Positions 1 to 12,800 of a stretch of DNA of 64,000 nt are shown here, one piece after another. Each line of letters begins with the position of its first letter. Positions within the stretch are counted from its first letter, which is position 1. A program made the translations under genes and the position numbers. Source of the stretch: Scedosporium boydii (taxonomy: Eukaryota > Ascomycota > Sordariomycetes > Microascales > Microascaceae); NCBI GenBank assembly GCA_002221725.1, contig NJFT01000003.1, forward strand, positions 124,001 to 188,000, in the 5' to 3' direction. Below the pieces are notes generated by a model, which was not told where the DNA came from, ran no database searches, and worked only from the letters and a program-made list of their open reading frames with translations.

Positions 1-339
1 CTCCAATGGATGAGGGAAAAGAACGGGGGGAGAACGCCATGCGAGAACTTCTACCTGCGTGGTTCTTGCAAGTTTTCCAACGGCTGCGACTATAGCCACG
101 ATGTCACCATTTCCAGCGGCGAGTTGCAGGAATGGCGAGCTGCGAAAAGAGGAGTTCTCTGCAAATACAAATTGGATTGCAATGACCCTCTCTGCATATT
201 TGGACATAACTGCCATTTCGCGACGTCGAACGATCCGGAGGACTACACGACGGGGAGGTACTGTTCCAGGGGGGCGGATTGCAAGTTTCCACATGACGTT
301 GACCTTGATATTGCTGAGACAACATTTCATTTTCTATAA
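1..339 (+). CDS. CCCH zinc-finger protein, C-terminal part (5' partial)
   Basis: The reading frame is open from the first base of the window (Leu-Gln-Trp before the first Met), so the gene begins outside and only the last ~112 residues are seen. They contain one canonical CCCH finger, CENFYLRGSCKFSNGCDYSH (C-x8-C-x5-C-x3-H), then further Cys/His clusters (CKYKLDCNDPLC, and CSRGADCKFPHD close to the end) that look like additional or degenerate fingers. CCCH proteins of this kind usually bind RNA, and several regulate mRNA stability, but which target this one has cannot be told. The frame ends at TAA 337-339. The family call is firm; exact orthology is unknown because the N-terminal region is missing. 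Confidence 0.75.
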   Translation, partial: LQWMREKNGGRTPCENFYLRGSCKFSNGCDYSHDVTISSGELQEWRAAKRGVLCKYKLDCNDPLCIFGHNCHFATSNDPEDYTTGRYCSRGADCKFPHDVDLDIAETTFHFL

Positions 340-1865
340 TACCGAATGATAACATTCCACGGACAAGTCGAGATTGAGAAATGGTGGTTCTTGGAAGCCC
401 GAATATCGCAAGGGGCGCACTCGTGTCAACTCTTGTCCCGATATTGAGGTTCTGGAAATGAATGTGGCGAGAAAAGAAAATGAAAAAAAAAAAACTTCCA
501 GAACCTGGCGGTTCTCATTTCTCATTCCTCATCATGTTCTTTCTGTTCCTCTCCTTTATACTCTTCCCTACCTATAACAGACCTATTTGACTATTGACAC
601 CGGCCAGATTTTGTCTATGGCGTTCAGTCACTCTTCAAGGATCATCCCCCCCCATCAATGAGCCAACCACTACTACTGGCAGTTTGAATGTGGCAGAGAC
701 TTTTTTTCCCCTTCTCTCCTTTGCGGGCCTCGACAATTGACATGGTAATCTGATCAGTATGCCTCTAGCTCCCACCTGTGCAACACAGAGAGGATGGTGG
801 TTTTTATCTGCCCTAGATGGCTTGTCAAACAAGATAACCATTTCATACTGGAGATGGTGAAGACGCCGGTGGGAGGGGTTAAAGCAAGCCAGTGGAGGAT
901 CTTGGATCTTTAGATACCTTCGTCTATCATAATCTTGCCTGCAACTCTCAAAGTCGTTCCCAGAGTTCGAAGAACTGACGAGCCGTAATTCCAGTGAAAC
1001 CTCGGCCCACAAGATGTCAAGACAAATACTGATGGGCCCCCGATAATTGAAATAAATGACCCGGGAGAACTCTTGCCTCTTACGAATCGCTCTTTGTTTC
1101 GTTCCTCGTTCCCCTGCTTCTGACGCCCCGCGACGATGCGAGGTGCAGGAAAGGTCGATGTGAATCTCAGGCACTGGGGATTTATTAATAGACTTGGGCG
1201 CGCATTGGACCTGAAATCCCGGCCTGTTAGTTGTTTCTAGAAAGCTGCACGTCATCGGATATCGACGGTGTTGGAGAACTATGCATACTAATAGAAGCAG
1301 AAACGACGGTTTCATCCTCTTCTCCATCGTTGCATCACAGATCTCCTCGGGCTCAGGACTTTCACCCTTCCCTCGATTGGCACTCATTATTTTCATATAT
1401 TGTATGCTTTCATTCCCGTGAATCCGTTTCATATCGTATCCCATCGTAGCATTTCGTATCAAAACAGTTACAAGAATCGGAAGAGAGAAAAAAAAAAGAA
1501 AAGGAAAAAAGAGATACTCCCCGTTCGTTTCCCTCCCAAAACGCCTAGCAATGATAGAAAACGTGCCCGTTCGAGCTTCACTTGAAGCAGGACTTGTATC
1601 CCATCTTCTCGTCTAACAACTCCTCCTCTTTCGTCATAGCCCACGTTCATCGTAATGTAAAAAAAGCCCTCAGGTAAAAATGACAAGCTCAAGAAGTAGA
1701 CTCGCCGTGTCTCCATTTTCTACCCGGCACCTCGGGTCAACGCTCACCCCCAACTTTGGGGGGAACAAGGCTGAACAACGCCGTTTCCCCGGAAGCATTC
1801 GCAGTGTAAAACCTTTCGTGAAACCGAGACCTTGAATGTCCTCATGGTAAAGGATTCGAAAGAAA
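340..1865. other. Intergenic region between the CCCH gene and bub2
   Basis: Convergent intergenic stretch holding the 3' ends of the CCCH gene (plus) and bub2 (minus). It includes short A-rich runs (485-494, 1488-1511). A 275-codon open frame exists on the minus strand (635-1462), but it has no recognisable domain or splice context and I do not call it a gene. Confidence 0.5.
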
Positions 1866-3465
1866 CTACTGCGCGTGCGCAACGATTTCAGCATAAACAT
1901 CCCTCGGAATCCTCTGCAGAATCGTCATCGAAACCCTCTTGATCAAATCCGCCTGCAGCGCAGGGAACGATCTCAACAAATTGCTCGGGCTATTTTAAAA
2001 AGTCAGCATAACAAAAACAAATGTAAAATGTGTGCAGTGTGCCCTACCTCGGAGACTTTAGAATCTTATCCCGCATCAAATGCAGCTGCGCAACGATGCA
2101 AAGAATGTTCAAATGCGGCCCATACGCGAACAAGAAGTCCCAAAGCCGTAACACCTCCGGCAACGGCGGCGTACAAGCGCACAACGTCAGCACCGAAGGA
2201 AAAGCGTAAATCTCTGCCTTGAGCCCCCTCGACGTAAGGTACAAGCTCAGCTTAGGATCAACAATCGCCAACACCTTATCCACGAGGGCCAGACCCTTAT
2301 GCACACCATCCATGGCGCCGCGGATATACCCAGGACATTCCCTCGTGAGCATTGTATGGAAGGCGACAAAGGCCTCGGCCTCGCTGCGCGCCGCGTAGAG
2401 GAATGGGGCGGCGAGCACGTTCATGCCCTGCACGTAGGTTCCCGGCTCGGGGGCCACGCTGGACTCGGAGCCCTCGGTCGTCAGCGTTAGGGCTCGCGCG
2501 CGGTTCTTGGCCGCGGGCGACGAGTTCACGTTGACGGATCGAGCGGGGCTGTTGTTGGAGGAAGAGACGTTGTCGGGCGCGAGGGAGGAACGGCTGCTTG
2601 GAGGTCGTGAGCGGCGTTGGGCTTCACGCGCGTCGTGGAGTTTCCAGGCTACGGCGTTGAGGAGGCGGATGAGGCTTGCTTCGCTGACGCGGCGGCGGAA
2701 GAGGGGGTCGGTGGTGAGGGTGCGGAAGGTGTCGTTGCGGATCTTGGAGTAGGCAGGTGATGCGCCGCGGTGGATTAGGGCTAGGTAGTCGTCGGTGGAG
2801 AGGATCGGGGCATCGAGGAGGATGAGCCAGACGTATATCCTTAGGGAAGACTGTAATTTGAAACGAAGAGAAAAATGTCAATAGACCCAAACCTCACAAA
2901 AACACATAGCTTTTTTCACGCGCTTCTTAGAACTGACCATGCCATCGCTATCACTCTTGATACCCTCATCGAGAATCTTATACCTCGTCGCCTCCAACGC
3001 TCCAGCGAAATCCCCATCCGGAGGCCCGTCCCTAAACAACTGCTGCATGGACAGATTCGCGTGAGCCAACGGCGTCTTCCTCACCGACTGCTGCTGTTGT
3101 TGCTGTTGCTGCAGCTGCTTCGAGGCGCCCGCGCCCGTCGCTGCCACGGCATTCAGATGATGTTTACTCGCCGCATCGCTATTCGCGCGCTCCCGCGTCC
3201 GCTGCGGCGAGCGATTCGCGTAACTCCCGCTGACGTCTCTCTTGATGGGCGACATGGACCGCTGGGGCAGGTTCTGCAACTGCTGGTGTTGTTCTCTGAG
3301 GCGCTGTTGGGTGATGAGCGACGCTTGGCTCGACGCCTTGGAGCCGAGAGTGTGGGCGGATTGTAGTCGGCGGAGGGTGCGGTGGGTTCTGGGCGAGGGA
3401 GGAGGTTGTAGCTCGGTTGCTAGGGGAGGCATGAAGGGCCGGGATGCTTCGCCGGGGAGTGGCAT
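1866..3465 (-). CDS. bub2: Bub2/Cdc16 TBC-domain GTPase-activating protein (spindle checkpoint / septation network)
   Basis: Three exons on the minus strand: 3465-2938, 2850-2048 and 1989-1866, giving about 484 residues. Introns are 2937-2851 (donor GTCAGT) and 2047-1990 (GTAGGG...CTGAC...TAG). The TBC domain is shown by IRNDTFRTL (the IxxDxxR arginine-finger motif) and YVQGMN (the YxQ glutamine finger), followed by the Bub2-like stretch ending PPLPEVLRLWDFLFAYGPH and a tail in exon 3. In yeasts Bub2/Cdc16 with Bfa1/Byr4 inactivates the Tem1/Spg1 GTPase at the spindle pole and restrains mitotic exit and septation. The first ~150 residues are a low-complexity, Ser/Gln-rich extension with a polyglutamine run (3093-3119), common in filamentous fungi. 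The start is ATG 3465; the frame upstream opens only with TTG. A second donor (GTTTGG, 45 nt downstream) would add 15 residues in frame. Confidence 0.88.
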
Positions 3466-6400
3466 CTTGTGTGGAGCTGCGCCGGGGTGGGCAAGGGAGT
3501 GGGAGGGAAAGAAGGCCAATTGATTCGAAATTTAAGGGTTCGTTTGCGAATTGAAGAAAATGATTGAACGAGACGCAAGAATGAATTGCCCTTCTTCTGG
3601 GAGGGAAATGAGATGGATTGCGGTTTCACTTCTTTCTTGATCGATGCGGTGCGCTTTCGCTATTTGGGAATGGTGGGATTCGTGGACGGGGGCGGGGGAA
3701 CAGGCAAAAAAGGTGGGAGGTTGGTGTTGGGTTTTCTGGGTTTTGACTTGAGGCTCCTGGATTTTTGCCAGCAGCAGAAACAGCAACACAGACCGAGATG
3801 GCGGCAAAAGGGCAGGTCGCGTGTCTCGCGTCGATTTCGTGTTTGGGGTCAACAGCGAACTCCTACGTCGGTTCTTTTGGTCGTCTTCACCACGGTTGCG
3901 AATGATACAGGATGTCCGCTCAAGGAAAGACGCTTAGAGAGGATTTAGGGTCGTCTTGACGATTTTGAGCTTTGCATCTCGACCTTGTCTGGGCCTGATC
4001 GTGAAAGGCCAGCGAAGGTTACATTCGAGATCGCGGTCGAGGAGCTGAGAAAAGAGTTGGCAGATGGCAACAAGTGACACTCCCACCTGTGTGGGCAATG
4101 TGGAAATTATGTAATTTCTCAGAAATCTCCAAAGCTTGTGCGCTGCAACTTCAAAACTGCGACAGGAAGGCCAGAAACTGGGAGAGCTGGAATTGGACAT
4201 TGGTCCCATTGGTCGCCCCATCTCCAACATGTACGGGAGTATTGGACTTTAACGCCCATCTCCTAGAGGGTAGCAAATGTCGATGGTAGACCAGCTCGGC
4301 CAAATTACATATGCCCTCGTGATTGGGGTTTTCCTTCGAATAGAATATTTCTAGAGGGCTGCCCAGGACCGAGCATAGATCAAAGATCAGAGATATACAT
4401 CTACAAGTGGTAGAGGTGTTTCTGCGACCTCGTATAATATTTGATCTTCAATATTCTCCGGGGCGTGGACGTGGGCGACCTCTGGTGTCAGCCGCAAGAG
4501 AATGAATGCGCATCTGCCTGCCAAATGCTCTTTCGCTCAAGCCTGGGATGCCTTGTTAGATACAGGAAGGAATAGGAGAAGACTCCATTTATCGCATTTA
4601 TCGTCGACTCCGCAATCCTGCTCAGGGACATATATAGCTACAAGAAACTTAGCTAGTCTAGATTTCATTCTCAGATTCTCACGTACAAGATGACGGGAAA
4701 TCTCATTAAAAATTGTACATTTCTTCTTCTTTTTTTCCTCTTCATTTTTTTCTCTCCCTATTTCATTTCTCCCCGATGTTGTTATAAAATCATGCTCACT
4801 GCATGTGCCTTGCTTGATTGTGATCACGATCTGTCGGTTACCCATCTCCGAGTCCACGAGAACATCGACTTGGCGGATGCATGCACGATCCAAGTCATGC
4901 CGCAGTGCATGTCTCCGAAGAACCCGACAACCGGAACCGGGACTCCATGAAGGGCAACGTTCCCATATAATCTCATCGACCAGAGATATCAGAGGGCGAT
5001 GACCTTCTTTGTATGGATGTTGACACAGGTGTGATACTTTTTTAGCTAGATTAGATTACAGCAAATGAGGCGTCGAGACTCGGTGGCTCACGCTTTTGGT
5101 GTTCTTTTTTGGGGTTGGCTCGACTTGCGATTGCATCACCTTGGCTTCTCATTGCATCACCGACCTCCATCAGCCTACAAGGCCATACTTTGCCCTCCAC
5201 AGTCTCCAACCCCAACAAATCACCTTCCAAAGATGCAGGAATAAATAAAAACGTTCATTGATGTCATCCTCTGCAGCAAAATCGTGATTACAAACTCGAA
5301 AAATGCGACGATTTTGGCGCTCCCCTCGGCAACTCTTGCCGCTTTCACCTCGTTCCCTGCTCCCAAGAACGCAGCCTAAGAAAAGAGCCATCTCTATCTC
5401 GTACACCGCGTCACATATCCTACAGGTACAGCTGAATGAAGACCCTGGAATGCGGGAAAGTGTGCGCAAGTGTGTGTCACGATCTCGCGCCACATCCATC
5501 TGGTGAACAAGAGGCCGTCCCCAATATCCTTTTCGCCAACTGGTCCAACTAGTGTTTGCCTAGCATCAATGTCCAGATCCATCCCACGTTTCCTCAGTTC
5601 TGAAAAGGACCTTGAAGTCTAAGCTGAGCTCAGCTCCCACAAGTTTACAAGATGGCTGTCGTCTGACTAGTACCTACATCTCCCTCGGTCACCCTTTTTC
5701 ACCTTTATTCTAGGAAAAGCAAAAAGCAACACTGCCAGGCCATAAACCCACGCCGTTTCTTCTCCGTAGGGCGAGACAGAATTACTCACTCGTTTTCTGT
5801 GAAGAGTCGAAAACGTTCGCGCGCTGCGCCCTCTTCACACCCAAGTGTGGCTTGTTTGTATGAGTACGAAAGTATTACACACTTAGATTTGTACTTGATA
5901 TTGTCGATCTAATCTCTTATCCCACGCAATCCTTCTACCCTCCCTAACCCACGCTCCCTGAGACGTTTGATACCATTTCATCCCATCCCCTTTAGCGTGG
6001 GTGCAGGCGCGGGAGCCGGGCGGCGCGTGAGTGCTGCCTCTATGCCCCTACCTGCCTTACTCGTTCACAGATCATTACACTTTCCACACTTCCGGCTCCG
6101 ACTGACTTGTGTTCCCTTCCCGACAAGTTTCATATGGGGAAAAGTCGGCATGCTGTTGGTAATCACCGATGTGCAGACTAGGGCGTAGCGTAGTCGTACC
6201 CCAGAGTTTGGGCTGTTTGGCTGGTCTTCCTCTGACACTAGCATCGATGGCGACATCGACAACCCCTCAAGTTCTCAAAGTGCTCGAGGGACGTCATCCC
6301 GCTTTTCTTGATTATACCATCTCCTGTAGCTCACCCGAACGGAAAACATGCTGCTCCATTTCATGACCCCCCCAAAAGTCCCCTGATTTTAGAGATGTAA

Positions 6401-7013
6401 ATTGTAGTTTCTATTTTCCGGTGGCTGATGATTTGTGTTGGGCATTCTTGACATTTCAAGCCCGCTGAGCGTGAGTCGAAGCTGAGGCGCTTCTCTTTCT
6501 TCCCCCTGCCCAGATCTCATCCCTGTCGTGAGACGCTCGCATTTCTTCTCCCTTTCATTTTCTCTCTTCCTATATCTTCTCTTCCTCTCTGTTACTTTTG
6601 ATTTACTCCTGTTGCCTCTCAAGACAAAAAGGAGAAAGGAAAACCCTCTCCCTACGAAACAACCTTCCGACTTACACCGGCGGATTAGTCCTCTGAGTAT
6701 CGCGCCATCCTTTGTTTGAGGCACGACAGATATCTCCCGCGGTCGGATTCTGTCCTCCTTGTGATCAGTAATCGAAACATCCTGAAGTTCACCGATTGTC
6801 TATCTCCTTTGTCGTTCAGGAGGGAGGGTAGAAATGGTATCCACAAGGCAGTAATCCTCCGTTTCTCTACCACCCGCTCGACGGCTACCCATAAACCGTC
6901 TGCGGTTTGCCTACCAAACCCTTAGTGGTGAACAACTATCTACTTTTATGCCGGCTTCTTCGTGCGTTTCCAACAAGGAGGGCTTGCACGCTGCCCATAT
7001 AAAATATCTTGCA
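3466..7013. other. Divergent promoter region between bub2 and the sulfate permease gene
   Basis: About 3.5 kb between divergently transcribed genes. It contains only short random open frames, pyrimidine-rich stretches (for example 4722-4768 and 6530-6600) typical of fungal promoters and 5' leaders, and no recognisable coding domain, RNA gene or transposon. I could not identify sulfur-regulatory sites by eye. Confidence 0.45.
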
Positions 7014-9851
7014 ATGACGAGTACAAGTACCAAAGTTGGTCATTTTCTGGCCAGGATACTCGGCATCCAGCTGCAGGAACCGCAGAACCTGCTGATTGAA
7101 GACTTCCACCGCGGCTCTACGCAGTTCGCCGTCGATGAGAACACATTCACCGAGGACGTTCCTACCACGGCAGAGTCCCTCGAGAGCTTGGTGCCTTCGC
7201 GCGATGATGCCTTGGCTTACTTCAAGTCGCTGTTCCCTTGTATCAACTGGTTGCCGGCTTATAACTTGGACTGGCTTGCTGGCGATGTTGTTTCTGGTTA
7301 GTTACACCCCTAAAGAGACTATGTGTATGCATTCATACTAAGACTTTTATCCTCCGCTACTTTAGGTGTGACTATTGGTGCCATTGTTGTTCCTCAGGGT
7401 ATGGCTTATGCGCTGCTGGCAAACCTCGACCCTCAATATGGGTTGTACTCTGCCTTCATCGGCCCAGTCTTATACTGGCTCTTTGCTACCTCAAAGGATA
7501 TTACTATTGGTGTAAGTAACCTGAAACTTCCTACGACAGAACAGTATTTTGGGCTAATACGATATACAGCCCGTTGCTGTCATGTCGACCCTCGTAGGCG
7601 GCATCATCAATGAAGTAAAACTCACCCACCCTGACATCCCTGCCCACGTCATCGCCTCCGCCCTCTCCGTCGTCGCCGGCGCCATTATTACCTTCATGGG
7701 CCTCCTCCGGTGCGGCTGGATCGTCGACCTAATCTCCCTCACTTCCTTGTCGGCTTTCATGACCGGCTCCGCCATCACCATCGGCGTTGGCCAGATCCCC
7801 TCCTTACTGGGCATCCTCTCCGTTAACAGCCGAGAAGCGCCGTATCTCGTCTTCCTCAACACCTGGAAGCATCTCGATGAGACATCCCTCGACGCCGCTA
7901 TGGGCATCAGTGCACTTGTTACTCTTTACTTCATTCGATGGTTCTTTACGAACTCGGCGAAGAAGAGCCCGAAGCACCAGCGCTTGCTGTTTTTCTTGAA
8001 TACCCTGCGCAGCGTGTTTGTTATTTTGCTGTACACGACGGTTAGTTGGCTTGTTAACATGAAGAGGAGGAGCGAACCGGCGTTTAGGATCCTCGGGGCG
8101 GTTCCTAGAGGTAATGAACTTGAAATGCATTCTACACGAGCTTCAGAACAACTTACTAACTTGTCTTGCACCATTCAGGGTTCCAAGTCATTGGCGTCCC
8201 ACAAATAACCCCCTCCCTTATTAGCAGCTTCGCCAAGTTCCTCCCCGCCACCGTCATCGTCCTTCTCGTGGAACACATCGCCATCTCCAAGTCCTTCGGC
8301 CGAATCAACAACTACGTCATCGACCCTTCCCAAGAAATGGTCGCTATCGGAGTCAGCAACGTACTCGGTCCCTTCGTCGGCGCCTACCCGGCCACGGGTT
8401 CCTTTAGCCGCACGGCTATCAAGTCTAAAGCGGGTGTTCGCACTCCAGCCTCAGGCCTCGTCACCGGCGCCATCGTTCTCCTGGCTACGTACACGCTCAC
8501 GTCGCTCTTCTTCTACATCCCTAACTCGTCCCTCGCCGCCGTCATTATTCACGCCGTGGCCGACCTCGTCACATCTCCCAACACCGTCTACCAATTCTGG
8601 AAAGTATCCCCCATCGAGGTCTTCATCTTCTTTGTCGGTGTAATACTCAGCGTCTTCTCCACCATTGCCAATGGCATCTACGCCACCGTATGCATATCGG
8701 TCGCCATCCTCCTCTTCCGTATCCTCAAAGCCAAGGGCGCCTTCCTGGGCAAAGTTCGCGTCCACTCAGTCCTCGGAGACCACATCATCGGCGAGGACCA
8801 CCGCAAGGTCGTCGGGTCCTATGGGACATTTGGAGGCTCCTCCGGCTACGCAGCCCGCAACGTATTTTTGCCCATTACGCACGACGACGGCACGAACCCC
8901 CTTATCGCCGTACAGAACCCTTACCCGGGCATCTTCATCTACCGCTTTACCGAGGGGTTCAACTACCCCAACGCCAGCAACACGCTCGAGCACTTCCTCG
9001 CGCACATTTTCGCGCGCACGCGCCGCACCACGCCGATGAGCTACGATCGACCCGGTGATAGACCGTGGAACGACCCCGGTCCGTCGCGTTCTTCGAAGAA
9101 AATAGCGCAGAGGAGGCGCCTGGGGGAGGAGGAGACATGGGAGTCATTCTACGAGGAAGCGGAGGATGGACTGCCTACACTAAAGGCGGTCATCCTGGAT
9201 TTCAGCTCCGTCAACCACATGGACATCACTTCCGTGCAGAGGCTCATCGATGTCCGGAATCAGCTGGATAGGTATGCGGCGCCGGACGTCGTGGACTGGC
9301 ATTTTGCGTGCATTTCGAACCGGTGGACGAAGAGGGCTCTCGCGTCGGCTGGCTTCGGGTACTGGACCGATGGTGCCACCGGGGAGTCGAGGCAGAATCA
9401 GTGGCGGTCTATATTTAGCGTTGCCGAGATAGGCGTCGATGACGAAGGAGACGAAGTCGAGAATAACGAGAAGGAGTGGACGACAACGATCGGCGATGGG
9501 CCACAACAAAGGCCAAACGGACGCCATCGGGGTGATGACAGGAGAGATAGTGCCTCGGACAGCAAGAAAGGGGACGATGGCGACCTGATTGATATTGAGG
9601 CTGGCGAGAGCTCGCCAGAGTTTAGGATGGCAGCCGGGAATGCTTCTTCAGGAGGCGCTGTTGGGCGGAGGCAGACACGGCCGAGGATGAAGAGGAAGGG
9701 AGCTGTGATTCATGGGTTGAATAGGCCCTTGTTTCACGTGGATCTTACGAATGCTTTGCAGAGTGCTATTGCGAACGTGGAAGCGAGGTATGAGGTCGAG
9801 CATAGAGAGCATAGCACGGGGGTGGTGATGACTGGGTCCAGCGGATTGTGA
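7014..9851 (+). CDS. Sulfate permease (SulP/SLC26 family) with C-terminal STAS domain
   Basis: Four exons: 7014-7296, 7366-7511, 7570-8110 and 8179-9851, giving 880 residues. All three introns have good ends (GTTAGT..TAG, GTAAGT..CAG, GTAATG..CAG) and the phases join cleanly. The SulP core is unmistakable: VTIGAIVVPQGMAYALL, LFATSKDITIG|PVAVMSTLVGG, then GAYPATGSFSRTAIKSKAG and a run of membrane segments to about residue 500. A split STAS domain follows: one part around residue 565 (NPYPGIFIYRF) and one around 655-700 (LKAVILDFSSVNHMDITSVQ), separated by a charged insert. The protein takes up sulfate at the plasma membrane for assimilation, as cys-14/SutB-type permeases do. I chose Met 7014 because fungal homologues begin M-S/T-rich-KVGH; an in-frame ATG 66 nt upstream is less likely. 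The low-complexity, acidic-to-basic C-terminal tail is long for the family. Confidence 0.93.
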
Positions 9852-12800
9852 TTTCTTTTTCCTCATGTTTTCTTCCTGTTGCTTTGTTTTTCTTTCCATT
9901 TTAGTTTCCTGTTGTTTTCTGAGCGATATACCATCATATAGGTTTGCATTACGAAGTTATGAAAGGAGTATCTGCATTGAGGTTTTGAAGAGGAGAAGAT
10001 AGCATGATAGCATATACAGCATCGTTGAGGTCGAGGACATTTAGCAGCTAACATTAAGAGCATCAACTGCATGGGGCGTTTCTGGTCAGTCAGACCAACA
10101 GTCTTGACTTTGATCTGAGGGATTCGATGGTGAAAGCATCAGGGCATCAATAGAACCAGCATTGCATCCTCGCATTCTCAAGCTTTCTCTTGCGCTCCAT
10201 CTCCATGTGTCTTCCTCTTCTTCTTTGATGAACATATCTAATGTTCTGAATTATTGTCCGATCGTCTGTCTAACAACCGGCTTGCGAAAACAAACACCCA
10301 CATTATGGACGGGGACGCCACTCTTAAGACACATATTAGCATGCCTCCAAGGCCCTTTTCGCAGTCCGACCAAGCGCGATGCGCGATTGAAGTGTTCAGT
10401 GGGATTACCCATGCCATACACCCTTCCAATAGGAGGTATGGCCCAGTGAGAAAACCTGCGGGAATCTCGCCGCTATGATTTTTACTTTATTTTAAAATGT
10501 ATTTTTAATTTCCCAACCGTGTAGTTCGGTGTATCCCCGGACCCAGGATCCTATTTCTAATCCCTTTGGCATCAATCTATTGACGGATATAAGTCCGACC
10601 CTGACGGGGCCATCATCCCAACCTAACTCGAAGAGATCCAAAAAATCGGGCCCTCTTCGATCAAATTACTCTTTTCGACAAGAGGGGCCGAAGGAAACGG
10701 TGTGTACGTCGACACCGAGAAAAAAAGACAGGACCAAAATATGCCGAAATAGGTAGTGCGGTCTGGGGAAAAGGAAATGAGACAGGCTGGGGGAGAGTCT
10801 GGGGTCGGGGAGCAGGGAGCATCGCGGGACGGGAGCCATCAGGTTGACACTTTCCTTTCGGTTGGGTTTGAAAGCGGATGAACAACGAAGACTTCAAGAG
10901 ACCTATCGTTCGTTTCGGGCTGAAGGAGGCCTTGGTTAGTGCTCTTCTTTTGCAAAAGAGGGAATGAACGACATGCTCGACATGAGGATGTTCGCCCCGG
11001 ATCGTCTCTCTTCTCGATTGACAACCTCGGGAAGTTGTGGGAATTGGCATATGTCAAGAGGAAAACGAGTATCGAGCGCGGGAACATATCCACATGCTTG
11101 AACACTTGGTGTCTACGGGCTTTATTATATATGCCTCGGGAAGTGAGGGAGGGAGGGGAGGGTAAGCAAATGCCGCCAAAAAGAGTCTGAAGGCACACTT
11201 CGATGTGGCTGTTCTGCGTTATTCTCGTCCATCTTGAGCGCTTTGCATCGAAGAGATGCAGAGCAGGACTCGAATCGCAAGCCACTCGGGGCTTTTTGAT
11301 GCCTTCCCCATCTTCCCCAGCATTCCCCATCACGCATCGTCAGATACCTCATCACCTACTTCTCCTCTCATCCCCTCCATCACCCAGGCTAGGATAAATT
11401 AGCGATTATGGGGTAACGGTAATGGGGTTGGTTACCCCAGAAGAGGTAAAGCCACCAGAAGATCTCGGGAAAACCAGGGGTGCTGAACGACTGATGAAGT
11501 GCGAATGAGGTACGATACTGTCCAGGCAGACCTGCCAGCGGGTTTTGGGTGTGGGAGATGCAAGCCTAACGAACTAACTGGGAATAGTGCCCTTATTCCC
11601 TTGTCTCACTACACTCACACTCACCCTCTCTTGGTTTACAAGTACCTCGTTCTCTTTTTCCTAGCTTTCACACTTTACCTCGAAGAGGAGCTTCCGCCGA
11701 CATTAGTGGTGTCTTGTCTTCAGCAATAGATCCGGGAGGCAATCTCTTCTTCTTTCGTCGAAGATCTAAGATGAGGAATTTGACAACGATGCGGGGATGA
11801 TGCGAGACTACTGCATGGGGCACCACGCGCCTTTTGCGCCCTCGACGAAGGCAAAGAAGAATGGGTCCGTGTCTCGCAGAAAAGCGATTTACTTCGTGAA
11901 AAGTGTGGGGAGAGGTTTGAAACTTGGAGGCGTTGTGGAATGGCAATCGGGCCATCAATCGATCACTTTTGAGGTCTAACGAGACTAGCCCGAGCCTAAC
12001 GCAGACTTCAGGTACCGCTTTTGTGACTTGGAGCGATGCTCCTCCAAGTCTTGATCGTCCATCAATGCTGTGCATTGGGCGCGTGTGACTCCCTCAAGAT
12101 CCCTGATATTCGACCAGCAAACAGCCGGTTGATGTCGCTTGTCCCATCCCTGCCGAGAGAGAGGGAAAAGACGCGAAAAAATAACAAAAAAAAAAAATTA
12201 GAAATTAGAAAATAGAACCCAGAACGCGTTCTGCAAATGCGTGGCGGAAATGAGTTGCTCAGACGTGGTACCCGCTCACTGGAAGCACAGAGCAGAGTCG
12301 TATCGCGCTGATTCCACTCTTTTCGCGCTCTGACGGGAGAACTTGACCAGGGCCTGGTTAGACACGGCAACTCGGGAGCTGCGAGCGGCCGCCCTCGTTG
12401 CGACCTATTCGTCCTTGCATTACAAAACTATTCCAATGGTATGGTTCATGGGGACGAAGGAGAGAAAAAAACAAAGCGCTGATAATATAGCTCCTGTCTC
12501 AGCATCATGGAAAAGGGAGTTCCCATTGTAAGAGACTGTGTTGCAGTAGCACTTGTAAGAAACGAATGAAGCTCCGTGATGGCAAGGATTACATGATACC
12601 CAAGAAACTACGAAAGTGAGTGAGCCATCAAAAGCGTAGAATAGGATCCCAGGATGAACCGTTCCCACTCAACTGCTGCAAGTCCTCGAGAAACCCACAG
12701 TTCCTCCTCGTAACTTGGAGTGTGCATTATCACTGTCGTACACTACGCAATAAGGAGGCCGGGAGCAAGGACCAGGAACCCCAGACTAGACAAGGGTGCC

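Noticed and set aside
635..1462. 275-codon open frame on the minus strand
   Set aside because: No recognisable domain, low protein-like conservation, and no splice partner; it lies between two convergent genes where 3' UTRs are expected.
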